Numbered from the stretch's first letter, positions 16,691-26,052 are shown. The stretch is DNA of 64,000 nt from CAVZCK01 sp963798805 (GCA_963798805.1 CAWCVC010000010.1:806001-870000), one strand, 5' to 3'. Numbers and translations: made by a program. Notes: generated by a model from the sequence alone, not told the origin.

Positions 16691-17636
16691 GAGCGGCATC
16701 CTCCTGGGATGCGTCTTTCGCAGTAATTTCGGCAAAGACCGTTTCGAGATCGCGCTGCTCGGGGTGGAGGGCGATCAGGTCGAGGCCCTTATCGGCGAGA
16801 AGCCGCGCCACTTTCGGCGCCACCTCTTCCGGCGCATGGCCGTTGAGGCCGAGGCCGTAGACATGGGCGCTCCCTTCGTCGGGCAGCGCTTCGAAACGCT
16901 CGACGAGCCCGAGCCCGCCCACCAGCGGCTCGACGACATCGCGGGCACCGCTGGTGACGACGCGGAGCCGCCGGCCCCGATGCAGATCGCTAAGGGCCGA
17001 ATCGAGCGCGATATGGCCGCGATTGATAATGATCACCCGGTCGCAGACCGCCTGAACCTCCTGGAGAATGTGCGTCGACAGGATCACGGTCGCACGCTCG
17101 GCGAGAGACTTGATCAGCGTGCGCATATGCTTGATCTGCGACGGATCGAGGCCGTTGGTCGGCTCGTCGAGAATGACGATCTTCGGCTTGTGCAGAATGG
17201 CCTGGGCGACGCCGACCCTTTGCCGGTAGCCGCGCGAGAGGCTGGAAATCGGCGCGGTCGCCTTCTCGGCAAGCCCGGTCGCGCTGATGACGTCTCGCAG
17301 CGCTTTCGGCCGGTCCGCCTCGCTGACGCCTTTGAGCTCGGCGGCGTAATCGAGGAAATCGACGACGGTCATCTCCGGATAGATCGGACAGTTTTCCGGC
17401 AGATAGCCGAGCAGCGACTGAACCGCTTCACGATCGGCGTCGATGTCGTGGCCGTCAATGGTCACGGTGCCACCCGTCGGCTCCAGAAAGCCGGTCAGCA
17501 TTTTCATGATCGTGGTCTTGCCTGCGCCATTATGGCCCAGGAGACCGACAATCTCGCCCTCGCCGATCTTGAAGCTGACGCGATCGACGGCGGTGAAGTC
17601 TCCATAGTTGCGAGTGAGATTTTCAGCAACGATCAT
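16683..17636 (-). CDS. GldA-like ABC transporter ATP-binding protein
   Basis: 317 aa cytoplasmic ATPase of the ABC-2 exporter class. It has Walker A GHNGAGKTT near residue 36-44, signature LSRGYRQRVGVAQ, Walker B VILDEPTNGLDPSQI and the switch His in ILSTHILQEVQAVCDRV. The ATG at 17636 begins the family N-terminus MIVAENLTRNYG; upstream codons add nothing recognisable. It is the first gene of the operon with the fused GldFG-like protein, whose start overlaps its end by eight bases, and the DUF4340 gene. Confidence 0.93.
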   Translation of the reverse strand: MIVAENLTRNYGDFTAVDRVSFKIGEGEIVGLLGHNGAGKTTIMKMLTGFLEPTGGTVTIDGHDIDADREAVQSLLGYLPENCPIYPEMTVVDFLDYAAELKGVSEADRPKALRDVISATGLAEKATAPISSLSRGYRQRVGVAQAILHKPKIVILDEPTNGLDPSQIKHMRTLIKSLAERATVILSTHILQEVQAVCDRVIIINRGHIALDSALSDLHRGRRLRVVTSGARDVVEPLVGGLGLVERFEALPDEGSAHVYGLGLNGHAPEEVAPKVARLLADKGLDLIALHPEQRDLETVFAEITAKDASQEDAAHA

Positions 17637-18035
17637 CGGTTGCTCCAGCCTTTGCTCCGTGCATTCGTCCCGCAAAGTGCTTCGCGTTGCCCTGAATAGG
17701 AGAGAGGGGCGAAAGATACGTTTTGGTTAACGGCGTCGCCGGTTTCGGAGTCGCAAAGAATAGGCTCCATCACCGGGAGAAAAGGTCCAGATATCGCACG
17801 AAACTTAAGCCCAAGGTCGCCGAATGGGCCTTCCGCACGCACCACGTTACTGTCAACACGGACACGCCGGCTCGAAATAACAATTCGAGGCCGACGACCA
17901 AGCCGACAGCAGCAGCCCAGATCCTTCCTACCGCGAGGTATTTATTCCCTCAATACTTTTGCAGTCAAGCCCTAGCGGCCGCATCGGAAATTACGATTTC
18001 GTAAGTTTGGGAACCAGCCTCGAAAAATCAGCGTG
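17637..18035. other. Intergenic region between the two ABC exporter operons
   Basis: About 400 bases. It should hold the promoter of the GldA-like operon and the transcription end of the YbhR/S-like operon. No gene, strong hairpin or repeat was seen. Confidence 0.5.
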
Positions 18036-19148
18036 TTATTCAATCCGTTGCCTGAACAGCCACGCCGCAACTGATAGGGTACACGCTGCTATAAGGATGA
18101 GCGGCAGGATATTAGCGGCAACATCGCCGGCCGGCATCCCCTTCAGGAACACGCCGCGGATGATGACCAGGAAATGCCGCAGCGGATTGGCCTCGGTGAT
18201 GATCTGCAGCCACTGGGGCATGTTTTCGACCGGCGTCGCGAATCCCGAAAGCAGGATCGCCGGCGAGGCAAACAGAAACGTGCCGAGAAAGGCCTGCTGC
18301 TGGATCATGGCGAGCGAGGAGATGAACAGGCCGACCCCGATGACCGAGGCGAGAAAGAACACGATGGCGATATAGAGCAGGATGAGCGAGCCGCGGAACG
18401 GCACCTGGAAGAAGAACACCGCCACCAAGAGGAACGCCGTCTGCTGAACGACACCGATGATCAGCGGCGGGACCATCTTGCCGATGAGGATCTCATGCAC
18501 TCTGAGCGGTGAGACCATAAGCTGGTCGAACGTGCCGAGCTCCCGCTCCCGCGCCACCGACTGCCCTGTGACCACGAGCGCGATGAGGAGGCCAAGCGTG
18601 CCGAGCAGGCTCGGCACGGTGAACCACATATAGATGAGATTGCTGTTGAACCAGGGACGCGCAACGAGGGCGCTGTCATTGATGTTCGCGCTCTCCGTAT
18701 TGAGCGCGATGGATTGTGAGACCGAGTTGGCGATCGCCGTCAGATAGCCGAGCACGATCTGCGACGCGTTGGAGCGCCGGCCGTCGAGAAGGACCTGGAT
18801 CGAAGCCGGCCTGCCTGCCGCAATATTGCGCGAGAAATCCTGATCGAAGCTGAGCACGGCGATGACGCGGCGATTGTCGATGGCCTGACGCGCCTGCTCC
18901 AGCCGGCTCATCGGAATGATGCTGCGGAATGACGGCGCACCGGCAACTCGCTGTACCGCCTCCGTGCTCCAGCGCCCGGCATCCCGGTTGACCACGCCGA
19001 TATCGATGTTCGTGACGTCCAGCGTGGCGGCGTAGCTGAACACAAACATCTGTATCAAAGGCGGTCCGATCAGGATGAAGCGGCCGCGCGGATCGCGCAA
19101 GACGGCCAGCAGCTCTTTGATGATCAGGGCTCTGAGACGACGCCACAT
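18036..19148 (-). CDS. ABC-2 type exporter permease, YbhR-like
   Basis: 370 aa. An N-terminal helix (RFILIGPPLIQMFVFSYAATL) is followed by a large periplasmic loop (about residues 45-170) and five C-terminal helices, the layout of YhhJ/YbhR permeases. WFTVPSLLGTLGLLIALVVTGQSVARERELGTFDQLMVSP is a hallmark. The start codon overlaps the stop of the preceding permease by one base. In E. coli, YbhR and YbhS pair with the ATPase YbhF and the periplasmic adaptor YbhG to export cations and drugs; order and domain content match here. Confidence 0.93.
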   Translation of the reverse strand: MWRRLRALIIKELLAVLRDPRGRFILIGPPLIQMFVFSYAATLDVTNIDIGVVNRDAGRWSTEAVQRVAGAPSFRSIIPMSRLEQARQAIDNRRVIAVLSFDQDFSRNIAAGRPASIQVLLDGRRSNASQIVLGYLTAIANSVSQSIALNTESANINDSALVARPWFNSNLIYMWFTVPSLLGTLGLLIALVVTGQSVARERELGTFDQLMVSPLRVHEILIGKMVPPLIIGVVQQTAFLLVAVFFFQVPFRGSLILLYIAIVFFLASVIGVGLFISSLAMIQQQAFLGTFLFASPAILLSGFATPVENMPQWLQIITEANPLRHFLVIIRGVFLKGMPAGDVAANILPLILIAACTLSVAAWLFRQRIE

Positions 19149-20309
19149 TATTCGAGACTCTTTCTCGTCGTACGGACGGTGAGGAACAGAAACACGCTGC
19201 CGATCGCCAGCATCGCGCCGATATCGCGCAGGAAGAGCGGCCAGATATCGCCGGCGAGGAACACGGTCTGCAGGCTCGGGATCAGATAGCGGGCGGGCAC
19301 GATATAGGTGACGAACTGGATTACCTTCGGCATGGACGGGATCTCAAAGACGAAGCCCGACAGCAGCATGGCCGGCAGAAAGCCCGACAGCAGCGCCGCC
19401 TGCGAGGCGACGAACTGGTTCTTGGTCGCCGATGAGATGAGCAGCCCCTGCCCCAAGGCCGGCATGAGAAAGGCCGAGGAGATAGCGAGCAGCGCCAGGA
19501 TCGAGCCGCGCAAGGGCACCCCGAACAGGAAGACGCCGATGCTGGTGCAGAGCGCCATCGCGCCGAGGCCGAGCACGAAATAGGGGATCAGCTTGCCGAG
19601 GATCAGCTCGGGCGTCGAGATCGGCGTCGCCATCATGGCTTCCATGGTGCCGCGCTCCCATTCGCGTGCTACGACCAGCGCCGTCAGCAGCGTGCCGACC
19701 AGCGTCATGACGATGGCGATGACGCCCGGAACGAGGAAATAGCGGCTTCTCAGCTCCGGATTGAACCAGAAGCGCGGCTCCAGGCTGATGGCCGGCGCAC
19801 CGGTCTCGACGCCGCGCGCGGCGACCCAATTGCTCCAGACGCCCTGCGCGTAGTTCTCCACGAACTTCGCCGTGTTCGGCTCGGAGCCGTCGGTAATGAT
19901 CTGGACCTTGGCGGTGCTGGCATTTTCGCGCGGCTTCCCCGCCGAAAGTGGCGGGAATGACGACGATGCCGCGGATCGTCCCCGCGACCAGCAGCGGCTC
20001 GAGAGCGCGGCGGTCGCGCGCTTCGCGGACGCTGAAAAAGCGCGAGGCGCGGAACGCGGCGGCAAGGCTCTGCGACGGCTCGCTGTTCGCTTCCACCACC
20101 AGACCGATCTTGACGTGGTCGGCATCGAGCGACACGCCGAAGCCGAAGAGGAACAAGAGGATCAGCGGCAGCACCACGGCGATCAGAATGCTGCTCGGGT
20201 CGCGCACGATCTGCAGCGACTCCTTCGCCAGCAGCGCCATGAAGCGCCGGGCGCGGCCACTCTCGGCGGTTTCGACAGTCTCGACGATCCTGGCGATTTC
20301 GGTGCTCAT
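19148..20309 (-). pseudogene. ABC-2 type exporter permease, YbhS-like, with a single-base frameshift
   Basis: The 5' part (start 20309) reads MSTEIARIVE through the first helix and into the periplasmic loop as far as VVIPATFGGEA. The reading frame then continues in another phase from ENASTAKVQIITDGSEP to the normal C-terminus ending RTTRKSLE. The switch lies near 19930-19945, in GAAGCCGCGCGAAAA read on the minus strand; removing one G restores a continuous protein of about 386 aa. Both halves look conserved, including WERGTMEAMMATPIS and the five C-terminal helices, so this is either a recent inactivation or a base-call error. The start overlaps the ATPase stop as ATGA. Confidence 0.85.
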
Positions 20310-22045
20310 GCGGCCTCCTCCTCGGCGCTCTCGGACTGCTCGACCAGATGGATGAAGGCATCCTCGAGCGACGGATTGGGAACGCCATCGCGCGCCGCCC
20401 GCGCCTTCAGATCATCCGGCGAGCCGAGCGCCACCGTACCGCCGCGATAGATCAATGCGATGCGGTCGCAATATTCGGCTTCGTCCATGAAATGGGTGGT
20501 GACCAGAATGGCGACGCCCTTCTGCACGAGGCCGTTGATGTGGGTCCAGAACTCGCGCCTTGTGATCGGATCGACGCCGGAGGTCGGCTCGTCGAGAAAC
20601 AGCGCATCCGGCTCGTGCATCACCGCGCAGGCAAGCGCCAGCCGCTGCTTGAAGCCGAGGGGGAGGATCTTAGCGTTGGTGTTAAGATAGCGCTTCAGAT
20701 CGAAGGTCTCGATCATGGCGGAGACCTTATCGCGCTTCTTCCGGCCGCCAAGGCCGTAGACGCTGGCGAAGAATTCGAGGTTCTGGCCGACGCTCAGATC
20801 GCCATAGAGCGAGAATTTCTGGGCCATATAGCCGAGCCGGTTTCTTGCATCCGCCGCCGCAAGGCGCAGATCGAAGCCGGCAACGCGGCCATTGCCCTTG
20901 GTCGGCTTCAAAAGACCGCAAAGCATCTTAAATGTCGTCGACTTGCCGGCGCCGTTCGGGCCGAGCAGGCCGAAAATCTCGCCCGGCGGGATGGAGAAGG
21001 TGATGTCGTGCGCGGCGGTGAAATCGCCGAACATCTTGGTGAGGCCGCGTGCTTCGATGACCTGACCTTCGCGCTTTTTCGGCGCGACGCTTTCCGCCAG
21101 CGCCGAATGACCGCCGGGCGCGCCCCCCAACACATCGATGAAGGCATCCTCAAAGCGCGGCTCGGTCGGCGCCATTTTGCTGCCGGCGAAAGGCTCGCCA
21201 AGGGCGGCGCGGAGATCGTCGGCGCTCTTGACGCTGCCCTCTTTCGTCACCAGCCGGATGGCGTTGCCCTGTATCACGCCGTCGACGGTCAGCGGACTGT
21301 CGAGCGCCTCGCTGAGCGCAGTGCGCTTCTGGCCCTTGATGTCCCTCGCCAGGAAGACGCGATGCGCGACGCGGGACGTCAGATCGGCCGGCTTGCCCGC
21401 GAACAGCAGCTTGCCCGCATTCAGCAGCAGTACATCGTCGCAGCGCTCGGCCTCGTCGAGATAGGCCGTGGACCAGATGACGGCGATGCCCTGGCCCTTG
21501 AGATCCTTGACCATCCGCCACAGCTCACGCCGCGAGATCGGATCGACGCCGACGCTCGGCTCGTCGAGCAGCAAGACGCGCGGCGTGCGGATGAGCGCGC
21601 AGGCAAGACCGAGCTTCTGCTTCATGCCGCCGGAGAGCTTGCCGGCAGGGCGCGAGGTAAAAGGCGCGAGCGCCGTGAAATGCAGCAGCGTCTTGAAGGT
21701 CTCCGGGCGCTCGGCGTCGGGCAGGCCGCGCAGATTGGCGTAAAGATTGAGATTCTCCTGAACCGTCAGATCTTCGTAGAGCCCGAAGCGCTGCGGCATA
21801 TAGCCGATCTGGTTTTGGATCTCCTGCGCATTGGTGCGCGTGTCGAAACCGAGCACTTCGATGCTGCCGCCGGTCGGCTCCAAGAGGCCGGTCATCAGCC
21901 GGATCAGCGTGGTCTTGCCGGCGCCATCCGGCCCGACAAGCCCGGTGACGAGGCCGCCGCCGATCTCGGCGCTGATGCCGTCAAGCGCGGTCTGCTCACC
22001 GAAGCGCTTGGTGACACTCTTCAGGCTGATGAGCGGTGAGGCCAT
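20306..22045 (-). CDS. Tandem-domain ABC exporter ATPase, YbhF-like
   Basis: 579 aa with two complete nucleotide-binding domains. NBD1 has Walker A GPDGAGKTT near residue 36-44, signature LSGGMKQKLGLA and Walker B LLLDEPSVGVDPISRRE. NBD2 has Walker A GPNGAGKST near 365, a signature position that reads LPLGFKQRLALA, and Walker B LFLDEPTSGVDPITRREFW. Duplicate NBDs in one chain are the rule for YbhF, which serves YbhR/YbhS. It follows the adaptor gene by nine bases and overlaps the YbhS-like gene by four. Confidence 0.94.
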   Translation of the reverse strand: MASPLISLKSVTKRFGEQTALDGISAEIGGGLVTGLVGPDGAGKTTLIRLMTGLLEPTGGSIEVLGFDTRTNAQEIQNQIGYMPQRFGLYEDLTVQENLNLYANLRGLPDAERPETFKTLLHFTALAPFTSRPAGKLSGGMKQKLGLACALIRTPRVLLLDEPSVGVDPISRRELWRMVKDLKGQGIAVIWSTAYLDEAERCDDVLLLNAGKLLFAGKPADLTSRVAHRVFLARDIKGQKRTALSEALDSPLTVDGVIQGNAIRLVTKEGSVKSADDLRAALGEPFAGSKMAPTEPRFEDAFIDVLGGAPGGHSALAESVAPKKREGQVIEARGLTKMFGDFTAAHDITFSIPPGEIFGLLGPNGAGKSTTFKMLCGLLKPTKGNGRVAGFDLRLAAADARNRLGYMAQKFSLYGDLSVGQNLEFFASVYGLGGRKKRDKVSAMIETFDLKRYLNTNAKILPLGFKQRLALACAVMHEPDALFLDEPTSGVDPITRREFWTHINGLVQKGVAILVTTHFMDEAEYCDRIALIYRGGTVALGSPDDLKARAARDGVPNPSLEDAFIHLVEQSESAEEEAA

Positions 22046-22054
22046 GGCGCATCC

Positions 22055-23065
22055 TCACTTGTTCGAGGCAACCGCCGCCGGCTCCTTCGCGAGACGCACG
22101 GTCACAGGCATGCCCTGGCGGAGCGCCGCGTCCGGGTTGCCGACGGTGACGCGGAAGCGATAGACGAGATCTGCGCGCAGCTCAGGCGTCTCGACCGATT
22201 TCGGCGTGAACTCCGCGACAGGCGAAACGAAGCCGACCTGGCCGTCATAGGGATGATTGGGCCGCGTATCGGTGTAAAGCTTGACGGGCTCGCCGGGATG
22301 AACGAGGCCGAGCTGCGGCTCGCCGACATAGGCCCGTACCCAGACCGGCTTTTGCAGCGATAGGGTGTAAACGGTCATGCCGACGGACACGATTGTGCCG
22401 GGCTCGACTGCGCGGGTGAGAACGATGCCGTCCGCCGGCGCATGCAACTCGGTGTCGCCAAGCGAAGTTTCCGCGATCTGCTTCTGCGCGCGGGCCCCCT
22501 GAAGCGCGGCGCGGGCGGCTTCGATATCCTCCTTGCGCGGCCCTTGAATCGCAAGCTGCAGGGCCTGCTCTGCCGATTTCAGATCGGCCTCCGCCTGATG
22601 CAGCGCCGAAACGGCGTTGTCGTAAGCCTGCTTGGAGGCGAAATCGCGCTGCGCCAGTTGCTGCTGGCGTTCATACACGCCGCGCGCATTCTCCAGCGCG
22701 GCCTTGCGCGATGCGACATTGGCCTTGGCCTGCTCGATCTCCTCGGGACGGCTTCCTGCCTCAAGCTTTGCGAGATTGGCCTCCTGCTGGGCGACATTGG
22801 CCGTCTGCAGTGCGACATTGTCGTTGAACGGGGTCTTGTCGAGGCCGGAGAGAAGCTGACCGGCCTTGACCGGATCACCTTCCTCGACCGCCATCTGTGC
22901 GATGCGGCCAGAGACGCGGAAGCCCAGCGAAACGTCGCGAATATCGACATTGCCGTAGAAGACCGGCTCTGCGTTCGCGGCCGCGAAATAGCGGCTGTAG
23001 ATCAGCCATCCGGCCCCACCGAGCACCAGAACGGCAATTGCAATGACAATAATACGCCGTCTCAC
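22055..23065 (-). CDS. HlyD-family periplasmic adaptor, YbhG-like
   Basis: A single N-terminal helix (IIVIAIAVLVLGGAGWLIY) is followed by a biotinyl-lipoyl half (VSGRIAQMAVEEGDPVKAGQLLSGLD), a long alpha-helical hairpin (roughly residues 80-200 with heptad-like Ala/Glu/Gln/Lys), the second lipoyl half (LHAPADGIVLTRAVEPGTIVSVG) and a beta-barrel. I prefer the GTG at 23065 (336 aa), which has AAGGG ten bases upstream. The ATG at 23101 would place the start codon on top of the promoter and operator and has no ribosome-binding site. Expression is probably repressed by the divergent TetR protein. Confidence 0.88.
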   Translation of the reverse strand: MRRRIIVIAIAVLVLGGAGWLIYSRYFAAANAEPVFYGNVDIRDVSLGFRVSGRIAQMAVEEGDPVKAGQLLSGLDKTPFNDNVALQTANVAQQEANLAKLEAGSRPEEIEQAKANVASRKAALENARGVYERQQQLAQRDFASKQAYDNAVSALHQAEADLKSAEQALQLAIQGPRKEDIEAARAALQGARAQKQIAETSLGDTELHAPADGIVLTRAVEPGTIVSVGMTVYTLSLQKPVWVRAYVGEPQLGLVHPGEPVKLYTDTRPNHPYDGQVGFVSPVAEFTPKSVETPELRADLVYRFRVTVGNPDAALRQGMPVTVRLAKEPAAVASNK

Positions 23066-23076
23066 GATAATTGCCC

Positions 23077-23106
23077 TTGATCTGACTGACTGGTCAGTCA
23101 TAAAAT
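23077..23106 (+). promoter_or_regulatory. TetR-type operator within the tetR promoter, also covering the adaptor-gene promoter region
   Basis: The perfect inverted repeat TGACTGAC-TG-GTCAGTCA (23083-23100) fills the 18-base spacer between TTGATC (23077-23082) and TAAAAT (23101-23106), which point to tetR. On the other strand a TTGACA at about 23122-23127 faces the adaptor gene, so the same operator lies around its -10/+1 region. This is a typical layout for joint auto-repression and target repression. Confidence 0.85.
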
Positions 23107-23178
23107 GATACTTGAAGGTTGGCTTGTCAAGCGCACATCGGACACGGTCGGCCAGCATTCGGAAAGGAAAGAAGCGAA

Positions 23179-23802
23179 GTGAACGATATACCGGCGGCGG
23201 CACGGGGGAGGGACGGCAAGAAATTGCAGGCCATCCTCGCCGCAGCACTCGAGGAATTTTTCGAGCAGGGCTTTGCTGCAGCGCGGCTCGACTCCATTGC
23301 GGAGAAAGCCGGCGTCGGCAAAGGCACAGTCTATCTGTATTTCGACAGCAAGGAAGCTCTGTTCGAGGAGGCCGCGCGCGGCATCATCTCGCCCGTCATT
23401 ACGCAGATCGAGGGCGTGGCGCTCGCCGCTCAGGGCAGCGCCGAGGCTCTGCTCAGGACCATGATCGAGACGATGTACCGCGAGGTGGTGGCGACAGACC
23501 GGCGCCGGCTGTTGCGGCTTTTGATCGCGGAGGGGCCACGCTTTCCGCGCCTTGTCTCATTCTATCACGCCGAGGTGGTCTCGCGCGGGATGGCGGCGCT
23601 GCGGCAGGTCTTGCGTTACGGAATCGAGCGGGGCGAATTCGTTGCGAGCAGCGCCCTCGATTATCCGCAGGTGGTGTTCGGGCCGGCGATTGCCAGCGTG
23701 TTCTGGAAAACGCTGTTCGACGAGATCGACCCGATCGACCTGGAGCAATATTGCCAGGCGCATCTGGAGCTGATTTTGCAAGGGCTCAGGCCACGCGGCT
23801 GA
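23179..23802 (+). CDS. TetR family regulator, CecR-like
   Basis: 207 aa. The N-terminal TetR helix-turn-helix is clear: AILAAALEEFFEQGFAAARLDSIAEKAGVGKGTVYLYF with the SKEALFEEA helix next. The C-terminal part is the ligand-binding dimerisation domain. GTG 23179 was chosen because AAAGGAAAG precedes it; the upstream TTG in frame falls inside the promoter. In E. coli, CecR (YbiH) controls ybhGFSR, and this gene is divergent from the YbhG/F/S/R-like operon with a perfect operator in between. Its 3' end overlaps the convergent DUF4166 gene by 17 bases. Confidence 0.92.
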   Translation: MNDIPAAARGRDGKKLQAILAAALEEFFEQGFAAARLDSIAEKAGVGKGTVYLYFDSKEALFEEAARGIISPVITQIEGVALAAQGSAEALLRTMIETMYREVVATDRRRLLRLLIAEGPRFPRLVSFYHAEVVSRGMAALRQVLRYGIERGEFVASSALDYPQVVFGPAIASVFWKTLFDEIDPIDLEQYCQAHLELILQGLRPRG

Positions 23803-25417
23803 GCAGGGCAGGGCCGAGTTGTCCCTGATAATGAACGACGAGATTGCCAGTGATCGGCGCATAAAGCCCGACATCGAAATGGAAACGGCCGTCCGACTCA
23901 TATTCGCGAGTCTGACTGCACGGCAGAAGCCATGGCGGCAGCGGCAGGCCGAAGAACCAGCCACGCCGGACCGGCCAGGAAAGAGCACGATCACCAGCAC
24001 TAAGTTCGATCTCGAAGGCGAAGGGGCCGAAACACTCCAGAATATGGGACGCACGAGCTGAGGCACTGATGCGAGAGCGGAAGGTCCGGCCGGCAAAATT
24101 GCGCTCCCAGATTTCGGCGTCGCCCGCGCGCCGTTTCGTAACAGTCACAGGCACATCGGCCCCTTCTTGCGGGAAGCCGAACAGCCGGGCGGAGAGCCGG
24201 GCGAAGGGGCTCCTGCCGCACTTGACCTCGGCCCGCCCGGAAAACCGCTCCAGATCGTAGACCGAATGAAGCCGGCGGATGCTGTCGGGCAAATGGCTCC
24301 ACATGGCTCCAAGCGCTTGCCGAAAGAGAACGGTGGCGGGCTGTTCATCGAAATCGAGGCTGACCGCGAGGTCCGACGTCGCCCCGGCCACGTCGTCCAG
24401 CGTCAGATCGTCGAGGCAGGGCCGCGCTCCGGCCGCTATTGTGTTCAAGCGGCGGATGATCGCCCGCACCGGAGTCGCGGGGATGAACGGCCCGTCGCCT
24501 GCCTCGGCGATCAACCGCCAACGGCTCCGGAGGGCTTCGCCAGCGCGCAAACCCGTCACCTCGACCACCATGCCGCCGCGATCGGTGCCGAACCGCTCAA
24601 GCCAACTCGCCAGCGCATGTAAAGGCGCGGTCAGAAAGCGCAGATCGGACAGCAGACCGCGTCGCCGGAGCGCGGCCAGAAAGGCGAGGCCGTGATGCAT
24701 GATCGGCAATTCGAGCCCAGCACGGAACGTCACCGAACGCGCACCGAATGCCTCGGGGAACAGCACGAGGTCGGGGGCGCCGATCAGATCGGCCGAGCGG
24801 ATGTCATCGGACGAGAGCCGGTAGTTGCGGCAATCGCTCCAGCCCGCCTCCATCTGCCAGGCGCCGCCACGCCAGACCTTGAGCGGCGCGCCCGCCTGGG
24901 CCAGGATCGCAGCCATCACAGAACGGCCGCGCGGCGCGCGATTGCCGGGCAGAATTGCGGTCTCTATGGACAGGATTTCGTCCAAGCCTTCGCTCAGACG
25001 ACGCACTGCCGCTGCGGAAATCGCCGGCACGCTCGAACAGCCGGAAAGAGCGATGCGTTCGGCACGCTTTGCCTCTTCGTTCAGGCCCGCGATGCCAGCG
25101 GTGAAGTCCCCATCGTCGGAGAGATCAAGATAATGGATGCCGTTCGCCAGGCAGAAGCGCGCGAGACGATAAGGATCGCGCCCGTAGGATTGAAACGGGC
25201 CGGCAGCGTCGACGAGGATGTCGGGCCCAGCGTTTGCGATGGGCGAGAGATCGCCGCGTATGTCGAGACCAAGCGGTTCGCCGCCATAGGCTCGCGCAAA
25301 TGCGGCAGCGCGTTCAAAGCTTCGTCCCGCAATAACGACCTCGACCCCGTCGCGCATGAGAAGACGGGCAAGACGTCCGCCAAAGACGCCGTAACCGCCG
25401 ACAATCAGAGCCTTCAT
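23786..25417 (-). CDS. Saccharopine-dehydrogenase-like protein with C-terminal DUF4166
   Basis: 543 aa. The N-terminus is a Rossmann NAD(P) domain (KALIVGGYGVFGGRLARLL, then VIAGRSFERAAAF). The middle resembles saccharopine dehydrogenase-like reductases (CSSVPAISAAAVRRLSEGLDEI). From about residue 370 a DUF4166 domain runs to the end (GRSPFARLSARLFGFPQEG, RFHFDVGLYAPITGNLVVHYQG). Start ATG 25417 overlaps the stop of the upstream DCC-family gene as ATGA, so the two are co-translated. The substrate is not known. It ends by overlapping the tetR gene tail to tail. Confidence 0.88.
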   Translation of the reverse strand: MKALIVGGYGVFGGRLARLLMRDGVEVVIAGRSFERAAAFARAYGGEPLGLDIRGDLSPIANAGPDILVDAAGPFQSYGRDPYRLARFCLANGIHYLDLSDDGDFTAGIAGLNEEAKRAERIALSGCSSVPAISAAAVRRLSEGLDEILSIETAILPGNRAPRGRSVMAAILAQAGAPLKVWRGGAWQMEAGWSDCRNYRLSSDDIRSADLIGAPDLVLFPEAFGARSVTFRAGLELPIMHHGLAFLAALRRRGLLSDLRFLTAPLHALASWLERFGTDRGGMVVEVTGLRAGEALRSRWRLIAEAGDGPFIPATPVRAIIRRLNTIAAGARPCLDDLTLDDVAGATSDLAVSLDFDEQPATVLFRQALGAMWSHLPDSIRRLHSVYDLERFSGRAEVKCGRSPFARLSARLFGFPQEGADVPVTVTKRRAGDAEIWERNFAGRTFRSRISASARASHILECFGPFAFEIELSAGDRALSWPVRRGWFFGLPLPPWLLPCSQTREYESDGRFHFDVGLYAPITGNLVVHYQGQLGPALLSRVA

Positions 25418-25875
25418 TCGATCAGACGCCGTCTGAAATCGGGATCGGGGATAGCGCACATCCGGGTGCGCCCCAGAATGGCATAGCGGTTGCGGGCGAT
25501 GCGACGATAGAGCCAGTCCTGCACAGGCTGCGGAAAGAGCCCGGGCAGCCGGGTAAGATGCCCCCAGCCGCCGAGGCGCTTGCCGACGCGGATAATGGCC
25601 TCCATCGAGGTGTAGGCCCTGCCCTCTTCGAGATAGAGCCAGCTATCCGGATCGGCCGGGTCGAGGCCGTAATGTGCGAGAATGGAGCTGCCGATCGGGC
25701 TTGCCGTCGGGCAGATCCTGAACTCGCCCCGGCGGTCGAGGCTGCAAATGGTCCGGGCCCCGCGCGTGCAGAGCGCACAATCGCCGTCCATGAAGGCAAC
25801 CGGCCCCCGATCGTCGAAATCGGGAATGCTCCGGTCCTGGCGGTAGGAGTAAGGCGCGCGGTCCAAAAGCTTCAT
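25414..25875 (-). CDS. DCC1-like thiol-disulfide oxidoreductase family protein (DUF393)
   Basis: 153 aa. The family signature DGDCALC (near residues 30-36) sits after the first beta strand, followed by the characteristic segments CPTASPIGSSILAHYGLDP, SWLYLEEGRAYTSMEAIIRV and LPQPVQDWLYRRIARNRY-like C-terminal sequence. ATG 25875 (MKLLDRAPYSYRQD) is taken as start. Members are predicted thioredoxin-like oxidoreductases, rarely characterised. It forms a two-gene unit with the DUF4166 protein, linked by an ATGA overlap. Confidence 0.88.
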   Translation of the reverse strand: MKLLDRAPYSYRQDRSIPDFDDRGPVAFMDGDCALCTRGARTICSLDRRGEFRICPTASPIGSSILAHYGLDPADPDSWLYLEEGRAYTSMEAIIRVGKRLGGWGHLTRLPGLFPQPVQDWLYRRIARNRYAILGRTRMCAIPDPDFRRRLIE

Positions 25876-25965
25876 CGCAGGCCATCCTCTCGCGGCTTCG
25901 CATCCGGCCATCCTATCGCGCCCGGTGTCCGGCACAGGCGCCATGTCGCCGCAGGGCACTCTTCA

Positions 25966-25979
25966 TTGACATCGGTCAA
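25966..25979 (+). promoter_or_regulatory. FNR/FixK-type binding site
   Basis: TTGAC-ATCG-GTCAA is a perfect inverted repeat matching the FNR/FixK consensus TTGAY-N4-RTCAA. It lies 74 bases before the start of the DUF6455 gene, a suitable position for activation under low oxygen. Confidence 0.75.
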
Positions 25980-26052
25980 TGCCTGGCGGAACCGCAGCGC
26001 CAGTAATCCAAGGATAACACGCGACGGGGATAGATGCCGCCCCTGGGAGACA

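Noticed and set aside
12426..17636. Gliding motility locus
   Set aside because: Only the ABC parts (GldA, F, G-like) and DUF4340 are present; these are widespread outside gliding bacteria and no other gliding gene is seen.
20348..22039. A 563-codon plus-strand frame opposite the YbhF-like ATPase
   Set aside because: No family features; the minus strand encodes two full ABC ATPase domains over the same bases.
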